A stretch of 8,813 nucleotides of DNA, taken from positions 1 through 8,813 of the forward strand of contig CALHQV010000151.1 in assembly GCA_938038035.1 (NCBI GenBank). Reading direction: 5' to 3'. The stretch is from an uncultured Gemella sp. GTDB lineage: Bacteria; Bacillota; Bacilli; Staphylococcales; Gemellaceae. A model generated the notes under the pieces. It was not told the origin of the DNA. It did no database searches and saw nothing but the letters and a program-made list of their open reading frames with translations. Position numbers and translations under genes: made by a program. Position 1 is the first letter of the stretch. Each line of letters opens with the position of its first letter. Below, in pieces: positions 1-6,677 of the stretch.

Positions 1-126
1 TCATACATAGTATTAGTATCAAATAATAAAATAAAAAGAAGACGTATGGATAAAGTATTGAAATTGGTGGCTGCATACAGTTTAGTTACTGCATTGGTAT
101 ATTGCTATCAATATTTATACTTATAA
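1..126 (+). CDS. C-terminal tail of an unidentified protein (partial, 5' end outside window)
   Basis: Frame 1 is open from the first base to a TAA at 124-126 and gives 41 residues. A basic patch (KIKRRR) is followed by a hydrophobic, aromatic-rich stretch of about 22 residues that ends in QYLYL. This looks like the last membrane-spanning segment of an integral membrane protein with a positively charged cytoplasmic flank. I do not recognise the family and too little is present to assign one. The stop lies 29 nt before the earliest start of the flippase gene, on the same strand, so the two could be co-transcribed. A chance open frame of this length is possible in AT-rich DNA, but the hydrophobic pattern and placement favour a real gene end. 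Confidence 0.5.
   Translation, partial: SYIVLVSNNKIKRRRMDKVLKLVAAYSLVTALVYCYQYLYL
94..121 (+). promoter_or_regulatory. possible promoter for the murJ-rsuA-pepV operon
   Basis: TTGGTA at 94-99 and TATACT at 116-121 are separated by 16 nt and match 4/6 and 5/6 of the vegetative -35 and -10 consensus. Transcription would start near 128, giving a leader of about 30-40 nt before the flippase start. The site lies inside the end of the preceding partial gene. The background is AT-rich, so a chance match is quite possible and the operon could instead be read from further upstream. Confidence 0.3.
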
Positions 127-155
127 AAAATATATATTACAATTAAATATTAAGT

Positions 156-1787
156 TTGGATGTGAAAATTTTGAAAAAAGATTCCTTGTTTAAAGGGACT
201 GCGATACTTAGTTTAAGTTTGATTTTAACGAAAATTTTAGGAGCGGTATATCTTATTCCTTTTTATCAGATAATTGGTGGAGAGGAGCAAATGGCTTTGT
301 TCAATTATGGATATAGTTATTATGCTACAATACTTGAGATATCCGGAGCAGGAACACCTCTTGCAATAGCAAAATTGGTTGCCAAATATAATGCAATAGG
401 AGCATATAGTGTTAGTAGAAGAATTTATAAACTAGGATCTTGGTTACTAGTAGTAATGGGGATAGTTGGTTTTTGTATATTATTTTTTGGTTCGGGATTT
501 ATATCGGATCAGATTCTTATAAGTAATCAACAAAAATTTACTCCACAAGATGGTGCCTTGGTGCTTAAAAGTTTAAGTTTTGGTATTCCATTAGTTTTAG
601 TATCTTCGGGTCTTAGAGGATTATTCCAAGGGCATGAGATAATGCTACCTTCAGCGCTAAGTCAATTTATTGAACAGGTAGCTCGAATCGCGTTTATGTT
701 AGGTGCAACATATTTCATTATGAAGGTATTAGGTTACGGAGTAGTTGAAGGGAACGTTAGTGCTACATTTGCAGCTGCAGTTGGAGCTGTTTTTTCTTTA
801 ATTGTACTTTTCTTTTTTTATTCTAAAAATAGACGAAGTTTAGATTTTAATATAGAAGATGATGAAGTACAACTTGACATTTCAACATCAGCATTAGTGA
901 AGGAATTCTTCTCAGTTTCTATACCGTTTATATTTATAGTAGGTCTATTTCCAATTCTAAATATTATAGACCAACATAATTTTATTCATGGGATGACAAA
1001 AATAGGGAAAGCGGATATTGTAGATGGAAGATTCTCAGCGTTACAGCTTGTTAATAAAGTAGTAATGATTGCTGTTGCTATTGCTCCAGCGTTTTCTAGT
1101 ACATTTTTACCTTCTATAACTAGACTATTTGCCCAAGGTGATAGAATAACTGTTAGTAGTCAAATAAATAAAGTTATTTTGTCACTAATGATGATTGTAC
1201 TTCCAGCTCTAGTTGGAATGTATGTTCTTGCTGATCCAATTTATTCTGCTTTTTATAGTAGAAGTTTAGAAAATGCTGATTTACTAAGATTTTATTTACC
1301 TCTTGCGGTACTATATTCTATTTATAGTTTAACAAGTATAATTATGCAAGCTGTGAATAAGCAATTATTAAACCTTGCAGCGATTATAGTGGGATTGGTA
1401 GTTAAGTATATAACTATTACTCCATTTGTAATGAAATTTGAGACAAATGGTGTGATTTTATCTTCAATCACAACTTACCTTGTGATGATTAGTATAAACT
1501 TAGTTATTATAAATACAGCGGTTAGACTTAAAATTTTTGAGTTCTTTACTAGATTATTAATAATCTTAAGTAGTTGCTTTATCATGTTTATTACAGTTGC
1601 AGCTATTTATGAATCTATATTATCTAACTTTGTTATTGAATCAAAAATTTCAAGTATGATACTAATTATGATTTGTGCAATCTTTGGTATTCTAATCTAT
1701 TTCTTCAGTATAACTATGATGAAATTCGATGAATATTTATTTGGAAGAAAGATTAAAATTTCATCTTTAAGAAGGTTAAGGAGATAA
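156..1787 (+). CDS. murJ: MurJ/YtgP-like lipid II flippase (MOP superfamily, polysaccharide biosynthesis family)
   Basis: This 543-residue integral membrane protein is hydrophobic throughout, with about 14 predictable membrane segments; the first covers roughly residues 13-36 and the last pair 465-525. The N-terminal pattern FKGTAILSLSLILTKILG, then PFYQIIGGEE and PLAIAKLVAKYNAIGAY, resembles Firmicute YtgP proteins. In this family YtgP/MurJ moves undecaprenyl-linked peptidoglycan precursor (lipid II) across the cytoplasmic membrane. Other MOP exporters carry different oligosaccharides, so the substrate is inferred from similarity and gene order. The start is uncertain. The coordinates use TTG at 156, which has no visible Shine-Dalgarno. 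GTG at 162 and TTG at 171 are in frame, and the last has GGA at 158-160, 10 nt upstream. TTG 171 gives an N terminus closer to family length and may be the true start. The next in-frame ATG is codon 46, too late for the first helix. rsuA follows after 5 nt. Confidence 0.88.
   Translation: MDVKILKKDSLFKGTAILSLSLILTKILGAVYLIPFYQIIGGEEQMALFNYGYSYYATILEISGAGTPLAIAKLVAKYNAIGAYSVSRRIYKLGSWLLVVMGIVGFCILFFGSGFISDQILISNQQKFTPQDGALVLKSLSFGIPLVLVSSGLRGLFQGHEIMLPSALSQFIEQVARIAFMLGATYFIMKVLGYGVVEGNVSATFAAAVGAVFSLIVLFFFYSKNRRSLDFNIEDDEVQLDISTSALVKEFFSVSIPFIFIVGLFPILNIIDQHNFIHGMTKIGKADIVDGRFSALQLVNKVVMIAVAIAPAFSSTFLPSITRLFAQGDRITVSSQINKVILSLMMIVLPALVGMYVLADPIYSAFYSRSLENADLLRFYLPLAVLYSIYSLTSIIMQAVNKQLLNLAAIIVGLVVKYITITPFVMKFETNGVILSSITTYLVMISINLVIINTAVRLKIFEFFTRLLIILSSCFIMFITVAAIYESILSNFVIESKISSMILIMICAIFGILIYFFSITMMKFDEYLFGRKIKISSLRRLRR
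1778..1784 (+). promoter_or_regulatory. ribosome binding site of rsuA that selects the GTG start
   Basis: AAGGAGA lies in the last codons of murJ, 8 nt before GTG at 1793. It is the only good Shine-Dalgarno nearby and fixes a GTG start for rsuA. Because it is covered by ribosomes finishing murJ, the two genes are probably translationally coupled; that is inference from spacing. Confidence 0.75.
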
Positions 1788-1792
1788 GTATA

Positions 1793-2500
1793 GTGAGGAT
1801 AGATAAATTTATTAGTACAACTACGACATTAAGTAGAGCAGAAGCGAAAAAAGTTATTAAAAAGGGAATATTAATTAACGATAAATTAATAAAAAGTCCT
1901 GATTATAAAGTTGATGAGATTAATGATCAGGTTATTTTAGATGGAAAAAGGTTAGTTTATCAAAAATATGTTTATATTATGATGAACAAGCCGCAAGATA
2001 CGATATCTGCAACAGAAGATGCGATTGAAAAAACAGTTGTGGATATTTTAAAAGAAGAAGATCGCATTCACAAAGTATTTCCTGTTGGTAGACTTGATAA
2101 GGATACTGAAGGACTTATGTTGCTGACGAATGATGGAGAGTTAGCACATAAATTGATATCTCCCAAAAAAGATGTAGTAAAAAAATACTATGTTGAGGTA
2201 AGTGGAGAATTGAAAGATGAGCATCTTCCAATTATTGAAGCTGGTGTAACTCTAGAAGATGGATATAAATGTAAGGCTGCTAAATTAGAAATACTAGAAA
2301 GCAGCGAGCTTGAAAGTAAAGCAAATATATACATAACTGAAGGAAAATTTCATCAAGTAAAAAGAATGATGAAATCATTAGGGACAACGGTAACATATTT
2401 AAAGAGATTATCTATTGGTAGTTTAAAATTAGATGAGAGTCTAAAATTAGGTGAATATAGATATTTAACAGAAGAGGAACTAAATAAATTAAATAAATAA
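1793..2500 (+). CDS. rsuA: 16S rRNA pseudouridine-516 synthase RsuA family
   Basis: The 235-residue product isomerises a uridine of 16S rRNA (U516 in E. coli numbering) to pseudouridine in the assembling small subunit. Residues 1-50 form an S4 RNA-binding domain (MRIDKFIS, then LSRAEAKKVIKKG). The catalytic domain carries the RsuA/RluB/E/F signature GRLDKDTEGLMLLTNDGE at 99-116, with the predicted catalytic Asp at 102. The C-terminal TEGKFHQVKRMM block at 182-193 is also conserved. Length is close to E. coli RsuA (about 231 residues). The choice of RsuA over RluB is based on the short length with no C-terminal extension and on the flippase/pepV neighbourhood; the exact target base is inferred. 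The gene starts with GTG behind AAGGAGA and ends 14 nt before pepV, so it is the middle gene of an operon. Confidence 0.9.
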   Translation: MRIDKFISTTTTLSRAEAKKVIKKGILINDKLIKSPDYKVDEINDQVILDGKRLVYQKYVYIMMNKPQDTISATEDAIEKTVVDILKEEDRIHKVFPVGRLDKDTEGLMLLTNDGELAHKLISPKKDVVKKYYVEVSGELKDEHLPIIEAGVTLEDGYKCKAAKLEILESSELESKANIYITEGKFHQVKRMMKSLGTTVTYLKRLSIGSLKLDESLKLGEYRYLTEEELNKLNK

Positions 2501-2514
2501 CGGAGGGATATATA

Positions 2515-3915
2515 ATGAGTATAGATTTTAAAAAAGAGGTTCTTAATCATAAGGAGGACCTACTTAAAGATTTATTTGAGTTATTGAGTGTACGTTCAAT
2601 TTTAGGAACAGATATAACTGAGGAAACTCCATTTGGAAGTGGACCAAGAGAAGCATTAGATTTAATTTTATCTTTTGGTGAACGTGATGGTTACAAGACT
2701 AAATTAGTGGAAAATAAAGCTGGACATATTGAAGTAGGTCAAGGTGAGGAATTATTTGGTATTCTTGGTCACGTTGATGTAGTACCTGTAGTAGAAGCAG
2801 ACTGGACTAGTCATCCATTTAAACCAGAAATAAGAGATGGAAAAATATTTGCTCGTGGGTCATTAGATGATAAAGGACCTACAATGGCAGCTTATTATGC
2901 GGTTAAGCTATTAGATAAACTTGGTGTAAAATGGAATAAACGTGTAAGAGTTATTATTGGTAGTGATGAAGAAACTGGATTTAGATGTGTTGAAGCGTAC
3001 TTTAAACATGAAGAACAACCAGCTTCTGGATTTACGCCAGACGCAATGTTTCCATTAGTGTATGCTGAAAAAGCAAGAGCAACTTTCGATCACAAATTGA
3101 AATTTGTGGCTGAAGATGGAAACTATAATTATAAACTTGTTAAATTTAATGGTGGTCAAGTTTTAAATATGGTTATTGCCAGTGCAAAAGCGGAATTAGT
3201 TGGTGAAGTGTCAGATATTAAAGAAAAATTTGAAAACTTCTTAGCGCAAGAAAAACTAGAAGGTGAAGTTACTGTTGAAGATACAATTAAACTTGCACTT
3301 AAAGGGAAAGCAGCACACGGTTCAACACCGCAATATGGAATTAATGGTGCAACAAAATTAGCAGAATTTTTAAGTACATTAGGATTAGATAATAATGGTA
3401 AAAACTTTGTAGATTATATAGTAGATAAACTTGCTAATGATCCATTCGGTGAAAAATTAGGAATTGATTATTCTGATAATGAAATGGGAGAAGCTACATA
3501 TAACTATGGTATCCTAGAATATAATTTAGAGAAAAAAGTTGGTATAGTTTCAACGGATTGTCGTCATCCTATGAAGTTTGATTTAGTAACTAGACTGAAT
3601 GGAGTTAAGGTAGACAATATTGATATTGAAGTTACAAGTACTAAAGAAGCACACTATGTACCGAAAGATGATGAATTAGTAACTACACTAATGGATGTTT
3701 ATAGAAAGCACACAGGTGATACTGAAAATGATGCGTTTGTATTAGGTGGGGGAACATATGCACGTTGCCTTAAAAAAGGTGTTGCATTTGGATTACTTTT
3801 CCCTGGAAAAGAAGATACTATGCACCAAGCAAATGAATATTTAGAAGTAGAAGATTTATTATTAGCTACTGCAATTTATGCAGAAGGAATTTACAAGCTT
3901 TGTTGTGAACAATAA
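2515..3915 (+). CDS. pepV: dipeptidase PepV (M20 zinc metallopeptidase)
   Basis: This 466-residue cytoplasmic enzyme splits dipeptides using two zinc ions. It matches the PepV layout: an M20 catalytic domain with an inserted lid domain around residues 190-380. Metal-site residues predicted from the family are H86 in GHVDVVP, bridging D118 in GSLDDKGP, general base E152 and ligand E153 in SDEETGF, D176 in TPDAMFP and H437 in DTMHQANEY. H268 in AAHGSTP matches the lid histidine that contacts substrate in the Lactobacillus enzyme. All expected catalytic positions are present, so it should be active. The ATG at 2515 has a strong GGAGGG (2502-2507) 7 nt upstream. It is the last gene of the murJ-rsuA-pepV operon and a terminator follows. 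In Staphylococcus, as I recall, the D-alanine aminotransferase gene dat follows pepV; it is absent here. A role in peptide nutrition or cell-wall amino acid supply is inference. Confidence 0.94.
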   Translation: MSIDFKKEVLNHKEDLLKDLFELLSVRSILGTDITEETPFGSGPREALDLILSFGERDGYKTKLVENKAGHIEVGQGEELFGILGHVDVVPVVEADWTSHPFKPEIRDGKIFARGSLDDKGPTMAAYYAVKLLDKLGVKWNKRVRVIIGSDEETGFRCVEAYFKHEEQPASGFTPDAMFPLVYAEKARATFDHKLKFVAEDGNYNYKLVKFNGGQVLNMVIASAKAELVGEVSDIKEKFENFLAQEKLEGEVTVEDTIKLALKGKAAHGSTPQYGINGATKLAEFLSTLGLDNNGKNFVDYIVDKLANDPFGEKLGIDYSDNEMGEATYNYGILEYNLEKKVGIVSTDCRHPMKFDLVTRLNGVKVDNIDIEVTSTKEAHYVPKDDELVTTLMDVYRKHTGDTENDAFVLGGGTYARCLKKGVAFGLLFPGKEDTMHQANEYLEVEDLLLATAIYAEGIYKLCCEQ

Positions 3916-3935
3916 ATTTTATAAAAATATTTATT

Positions 3936-3944
3936 TGATATAAT
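3936..3944 (+). promoter_or_regulatory. orphan extended -10 element (TGATATAAT) between pepV and its terminator
   Basis: The nine bases match the extended -10 consensus TGnTATAAT exactly and lie 20 nt after the pepV stop. There is no good -35 at the expected distance. A transcript starting near 3951 would run about 90 nt, to the terminator at 3975-4040, and would hold no plausible gene. It could make a short RNA or be a chance match in very AT-rich DNA. Confidence 0.3.
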
Positions 3945-3974
3945 GTTTATTTTGTAAAAAATAAGATAATAAGC

Positions 3975-4040
3975 AATCTCAAAGATATTAATTCTAATTT
4001 TTGTATATATAAATTATAATATCTTTGAGATTTTTAATTT
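3975..4040 (+). terminator. intrinsic terminator after pepV
   Basis: A perfect 16-bp inverted repeat, 3975-3990 against 4017-4032, is followed directly by a T-rich tail to 4040. The 26-nt loop can fold further through AATTT at 3996-4000 pairing with AAATT at 4011-4015, giving a taller hairpin. The stem is mostly A-T with four G-C pairs. It begins 60 nt after the pepV stop, farther than usual, and separates the murJ-rsuA-pepV unit from ccrZ. Confidence 0.82.
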
Positions 4041-4058
4041 TAGTTAAAAAATAGCATC

Positions 4059-4087
4059 TTGAAAAAAATGGTTAAAGAATGTAAAAT
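4059..4087 (+). promoter_or_regulatory. vegetative promoter of ccrZ
   Basis: TTGAAA at 4059-4064 and TAAAAT at 4082-4087 are 17 nt apart, each 5/6 to consensus, with transcription predicted near 4094. A second perfect -10 hexamer, TATAAT at 4099-4104, has no good -35 at 16-18 nt and is a weaker alternative. The promoter sits directly after the pepV terminator, so ccrZ is probably expressed as its own unit. Confidence 0.62.
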
Positions 4088-4141
4088 ATATAGTGCATTA
4101 TAATTTTTAAAAAGAGATTGAAGAAAGGAGCAGTATAAAAT

Positions 4142-4918
4142 ATGTCTAAAGAATATTATCAGATGGGCTGGACTTTAGATGATACATATAACGAAGATTA
4201 TTTTTGTTCGAGAGATAATCAACGTTACTTTATTAAAAAAAATACTACTCCGATGATAGCAACTCTTTCTGCAGAAGGTATTGTACCTAGATTAAGATGG
4301 ACTAAGCGAATTAGTAATGGAGATGTATTAATCGCACAAGATTTTGAAAATGGTAGAACGTTAAATACGGAAGATATGACTGATAGACGTATACCTGAAA
4401 TTTTGAAAAAAGTGCACGGATCATCAAAATTAAAAAAAATTATGAAAGCTCAAGGATATGCTGAAGAAACAGCAGCTAGATCGCTTTGTAATTTAAAATC
4501 AATTATTGCTGATGACCTTAGAAAAAATAATAATATTATCGATGCATTAAATTATTTAGAAAAGTGTTTACCAGATGACGATGTAGAATATACACCTTGT
4601 CACACGGATTTACATAAAGATAACTGGTTACTTTCAGACCAAGGCAAGTTATTTTTAGTAGATTGGGAACACTCTATACTTTGTGACCCCGCTATTGATA
4701 TTTCATTTGTATTATATCGATACATTCCACAAAATGAATGGAATGAGTGGTTAAAAATTTATGGACAAGAACCGACAATAAAATATAGAAATAGACTAAA
4801 ATGGTATATAACTTTACAATCTGTCATAATGATAGTTTGGTATCATGAGAAGAAACAATTATCAGAAATGAACTCATGGCTAGTCTTTTTAAATAGTATT
4901 TTTAACGATTTTATATAA
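4142..4918 (+). CDS. ccrZ: CcrZ/YtmP-like phosphotransferase (APH/choline kinase fold, cell-cycle regulator family)
   Basis: This 258-residue cytoplasmic protein has the aminoglycoside-phosphotransferase/choline-kinase fold. The Brenner motif HTDLHKDNW at 154-162 supplies the predicted catalytic Asp156 and metal ligand Asn161. VDWEHSILCDPAIDIS at 173-188 supplies the metal-binding Asp174. Length and motif spacing fit the YtmP/CcrZ group, not drug-resistance kinases. In Streptococcus pneumoniae, CcrZ interacts with FtsZ and influences replication initiation through DnaA; the physiological phosphate acceptor is not evident from sequence. The ATG at 4142 has AAAGGAG at 4124-4130 with an 11-nt gap, slightly long. 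The gene follows the murJ-rsuA-pepV operon, as in Bacillus, but has its own promoter and a terminator overlapping the stop. trmB, its usual downstream partner, is missing from the window. The family call is firm; equivalence in function is inferred. Confidence 0.82.
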   Translation: MSKEYYQMGWTLDDTYNEDYFCSRDNQRYFIKKNTTPMIATLSAEGIVPRLRWTKRISNGDVLIAQDFENGRTLNTEDMTDRRIPEILKKVHGSSKLKKIMKAQGYAEETAARSLCNLKSIIADDLRKNNNIIDALNYLEKCLPDDDVEYTPCHTDLHKDNWLLSDQGKLFLVDWEHSILCDPAIDISFVLYRYIPQNEWNEWLKIYGQEPTIKYRNRLKWYITLQSVIMIVWYHEKKQLSEMNSWLVFLNSIFNDFI

Positions 4919-4960
4919 GCATTAAGTAGGAAAATCCTAATTAATGCTTTTATTTTTTTT
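4917..4960 (+). terminator. intrinsic terminator of ccrZ, overlapping its stop codon
   Basis: Arms 4917-4931 and 4935-4949 pair over 15 positions with one G-A mismatch (4926/4940) around a 3-nt loop, followed by TTATTTTTTTT at 4950-4960. The stem begins inside the TAA stop of ccrZ, so a ribosome finishing the gene would cover its left arm. This is the strongest terminator in the window. Confidence 0.92.
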
Positions 4961-5059
4961 ATAATAGGTGTAAAATAGAAATAGTTGCGTAATTTATTCT
5001 TATATTAAGAAGTTAATATTTGAATAGATTATGATAAATGAAATTAATGGAGAGATGGA

Positions 5060-5827
5060 ATGAGTATACAACAATATAAATTATATCTAATAGACTTAGA
5101 TGGAACTATTTATAATGGTGATAAAAAGATAAAATATGCAAAGGAGTTTGTTGATTATCTAAATACTAATAACATAGACTATTTATTTTTAACTAATAAT
5201 TCAACTAGACAACCTAAAGAAGTTGCTGAGCACTTAAAGAATTTTGATATAGATACATCAGAGGAACACGTATTTACATCAAGTGATGCTACTAAAATTT
5301 ATCTTGAAGGTAAGGGATATAAAAATTTATATGTAATAGGTGAAAGTGGACTGAAAAACACTTTAAGTTCATTTAATCAAAAAGAAAATGAAGATGGTGT
5401 TGATGCTGTTGTAGTAGGTCTTGATAGAAAACTTACATACGATAAACTTGCTACTGCGGCAAGAGCTATATTAAATGGAGCAGAACTTATTGGAACTAAT
5501 CCAGATACACTATTACCAACAGCTAATGGATTTGTACCAAGTAACGGAGGTCAAGTTAAGTATCTAGAATACGCTACTTCTACACCAGCTACATTTATAG
5601 GAAAACCAAGTAAAATCATTATGGAAAGTGCTATGAATCTATTTAGTTATAGCAAAGATGAAATTGTAATGGTTGGGGACAACTATGATACAGATATTAT
5701 GTCTGGTATTAATGGTGGAATAGATACAATTCATGTTCAAACAGGTGTTACAAGTGTAGAAGATTTAGAAACTAAAGAGCATAAACCGACTTATTCTATT
5801 AAAAATTTATTCGAACTAGTTAAATAA
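5060..5827 (+). CDS. HAD-superfamily sugar/nucleotide phosphatase, NagD/YutF type (subfamily IIA)
   Basis: This 255-residue cytoplasmic phosphatase shows all four HAD motifs: I, DLDGT, with nucleophile Asp12 and acid/base Asp14; II, LTNNST, with Thr45; III, GKPSK, with Lys182; and IV, GDNYDTD, with Asp207 and Asp212. The C2-type cap lies between motifs II and III, around residues 70-175. It fits the NagD/YutF group that Firmicute genomes label as a TIGR01457-type HAD hydrolase. Such enzymes hydrolyse small phosphorylated metabolites; the substrate here cannot be read from sequence. The ATG at 5060 is preceded by GGAGAG at 5049-5054. Between the ccrZ terminator and this start (4961-5059) I see no convincing promoter; the best is a poor TTAAGA (5005-5010) with TATGAT (5030-5035) at 19 nt. 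map follows after 11 nt, so the two are likely co-transcribed. Confidence 0.88.
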   Translation: MSIQQYKLYLIDLDGTIYNGDKKIKYAKEFVDYLNTNNIDYLFLTNNSTRQPKEVAEHLKNFDIDTSEEHVFTSSDATKIYLEGKGYKNLYVIGESGLKNTLSSFNQKENEDGVDAVVVGLDRKLTYDKLATAARAILNGAELIGTNPDTLLPTANGFVPSNGGQVKYLEYATSTPATFIGKPSKIIMESAMNLFSYSKDEIVMVGDNYDTDIMSGINGGIDTIHVQTGVTSVEDLETKEHKPTYSIKNLFELVK

Positions 5828-5838
5828 AAGGAGAAAGC

Positions 5839-6600
5839 ATGATTATTAAAACAGAAGAACAATTACAAAAAATGAAAGAAATAGGTTTCATCTGTGCTAC
5901 TATTCGCGATGAAATGGTCAAAAAAGCAGTGCCAGGTGTTTCAACAAAAGAATTAGACAATATCGCTAAAGAATTATTTGAAAAATATGGAGCGAAATCT
6001 GCGCCAATTACTGAGTACGATTTTCCAGGATATACATGTATTTCATTAAACTATCAGGCAGCGCATGGAATACCTTCTAGTACAAAAATACTAAAAGATG
6101 GGGACCTTCTTAATATTGATGTATCAGGTTGTAAAGACGGTTATTATGCCGATACAGGTATTTCTTTCGTTGTTGGTAAGGTAGATGATCCAATGAAAGA
6201 AAAAGTATGTGAAGTTGCTAAAGAAGCTTTTTATGAAGGAATTAAGCATGCTGTAGCAGGAAGAAAAATAAACCAAATTGGTAAACATGTACATAAAAAA
6301 ATAAAAGAACATAAGTTGGAAGTAATTGAAAACCTGACTGGTCATGGAATCGGAACTTCATTACACCAAGAACCACAACATGTGTTTAATTATTTTGATC
6401 CATGGGATAATCTAATCTTAAAAGATGGCATGTGTTTAGCTGTTGAACCATTCGTTTCAACAAAAGCTAAAACTGTAGGAAACTCAGATAGAGATGAATG
6501 GGAATTAGTAGCGAATGATGGTTCATATATTGCTCAGTATGAACATACGATTGTTGTCAGAGAGAATGCTGAACCATTAATATTGACTAAAATTGATTAA
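5839..6600 (+). CDS. map: methionine aminopeptidase, type I
   Basis: This 253-residue cytoplasmic metalloenzyme removes the initiator methionine from nascent proteins after deformylation. The pita-bread-fold metal ligands are all present: Asp94 and Asp105 in NIDVSGCKDGYYADTG, His169 in LTGHGIG, Glu203 in AVEPF and Glu235 in QYEHT. Substrate-site His76 (AAHGIP) and His176 (SLHQEP) are also there. There is no N-terminal zinc-finger extension, so it is the short bacterial form, and as I recall it resembles Staphylococcus Map in length and wording. One small departure is NYQAAHGIP at 71-79, where the family usually has NE before the HGIP block. The ATG at 5839 has AAAGGAG at 5827-5833, with its first A in the preceding stop codon. 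No terminator follows, so readthrough into topA is possible. The pairing with a HAD phosphatase differs from the secY-adk-map arrangement common in other Firmicutes. Confidence 0.95.
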   Translation: MIIKTEEQLQKMKEIGFICATIRDEMVKKAVPGVSTKELDNIAKELFEKYGAKSAPITEYDFPGYTCISLNYQAAHGIPSSTKILKDGDLLNIDVSGCKDGYYADTGISFVVGKVDDPMKEKVCEVAKEAFYEGIKHAVAGRKINQIGKHVHKKIKEHKLEVIENLTGHGIGTSLHQEPQHVFNYFDPWDNLILKDGMCLAVEPFVSTKAKTVGNSDRDEWELVANDGSYIAQYEHTIVVRENAEPLILTKID

Positions 6601-6616
6601 TTTTTAATGGAAAAAG

Positions 6617-6645
6617 TTGACAAGTTAATAAAAATGTTTTAAGAT
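6617..6645 (+). promoter_or_regulatory. vegetative promoter of topA
   Basis: A perfect -35 TTGACA (6617-6622) is separated by 17 nt from TAAGAT (6640-6645), which matches the -10 consensus at 5/6. The predicted start is near 6652, leaving a short leader of about 26 nt with GGAGAG at 6666-6671. It is the best promoter in the window. In many bacteria topA responds to supercoiling through its promoter; whether this one does is not visible here. Confidence 0.78.
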
Positions 6646-6677
6646 ACTACTTATTATAAAATTATGGAGAGAAGAAA

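Noticed and set aside
2353..2550. Minus-strand open frame of 65 codons
   Set aside because: It lies opposite the end of rsuA and the start of pepV, has no ribosome binding site or recognisable domain, and its Phe/Leu/Tyr-rich composition is what antisense of Lys/Glu-rich AT-rich genes gives.
3915..3929. Resemblance to a CodY box (AATTTTCWGAAAATT), about 12 of 15 matches
   Set aside because: It lies downstream of pepV, lacks the central C and G, and such matches are expected by chance in DNA this AT-rich.
4142..4918. Aminoglycoside-resistance phosphotransferase
   Set aside because: It shares the kinase fold, but motif spacing, length and gene neighbourhood match the chromosomal YtmP/CcrZ group; there is no sign of mobile DNA nearby.
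6124..6345. Minus-strand open frame of 73 codons
   Set aside because: It is entirely antisense to conserved map sequence, with Phe/Tyr-rich low-complexity composition typical of a shadow frame.
6574..6610. Inverted repeat CCATTAA / TTAATGG at the end of map
   Set aside because: The stem is only 7 bp with a 23-nt loop, and is followed by A-rich sequence with no T-tract, so it is not a credible terminator; part of it is coding.
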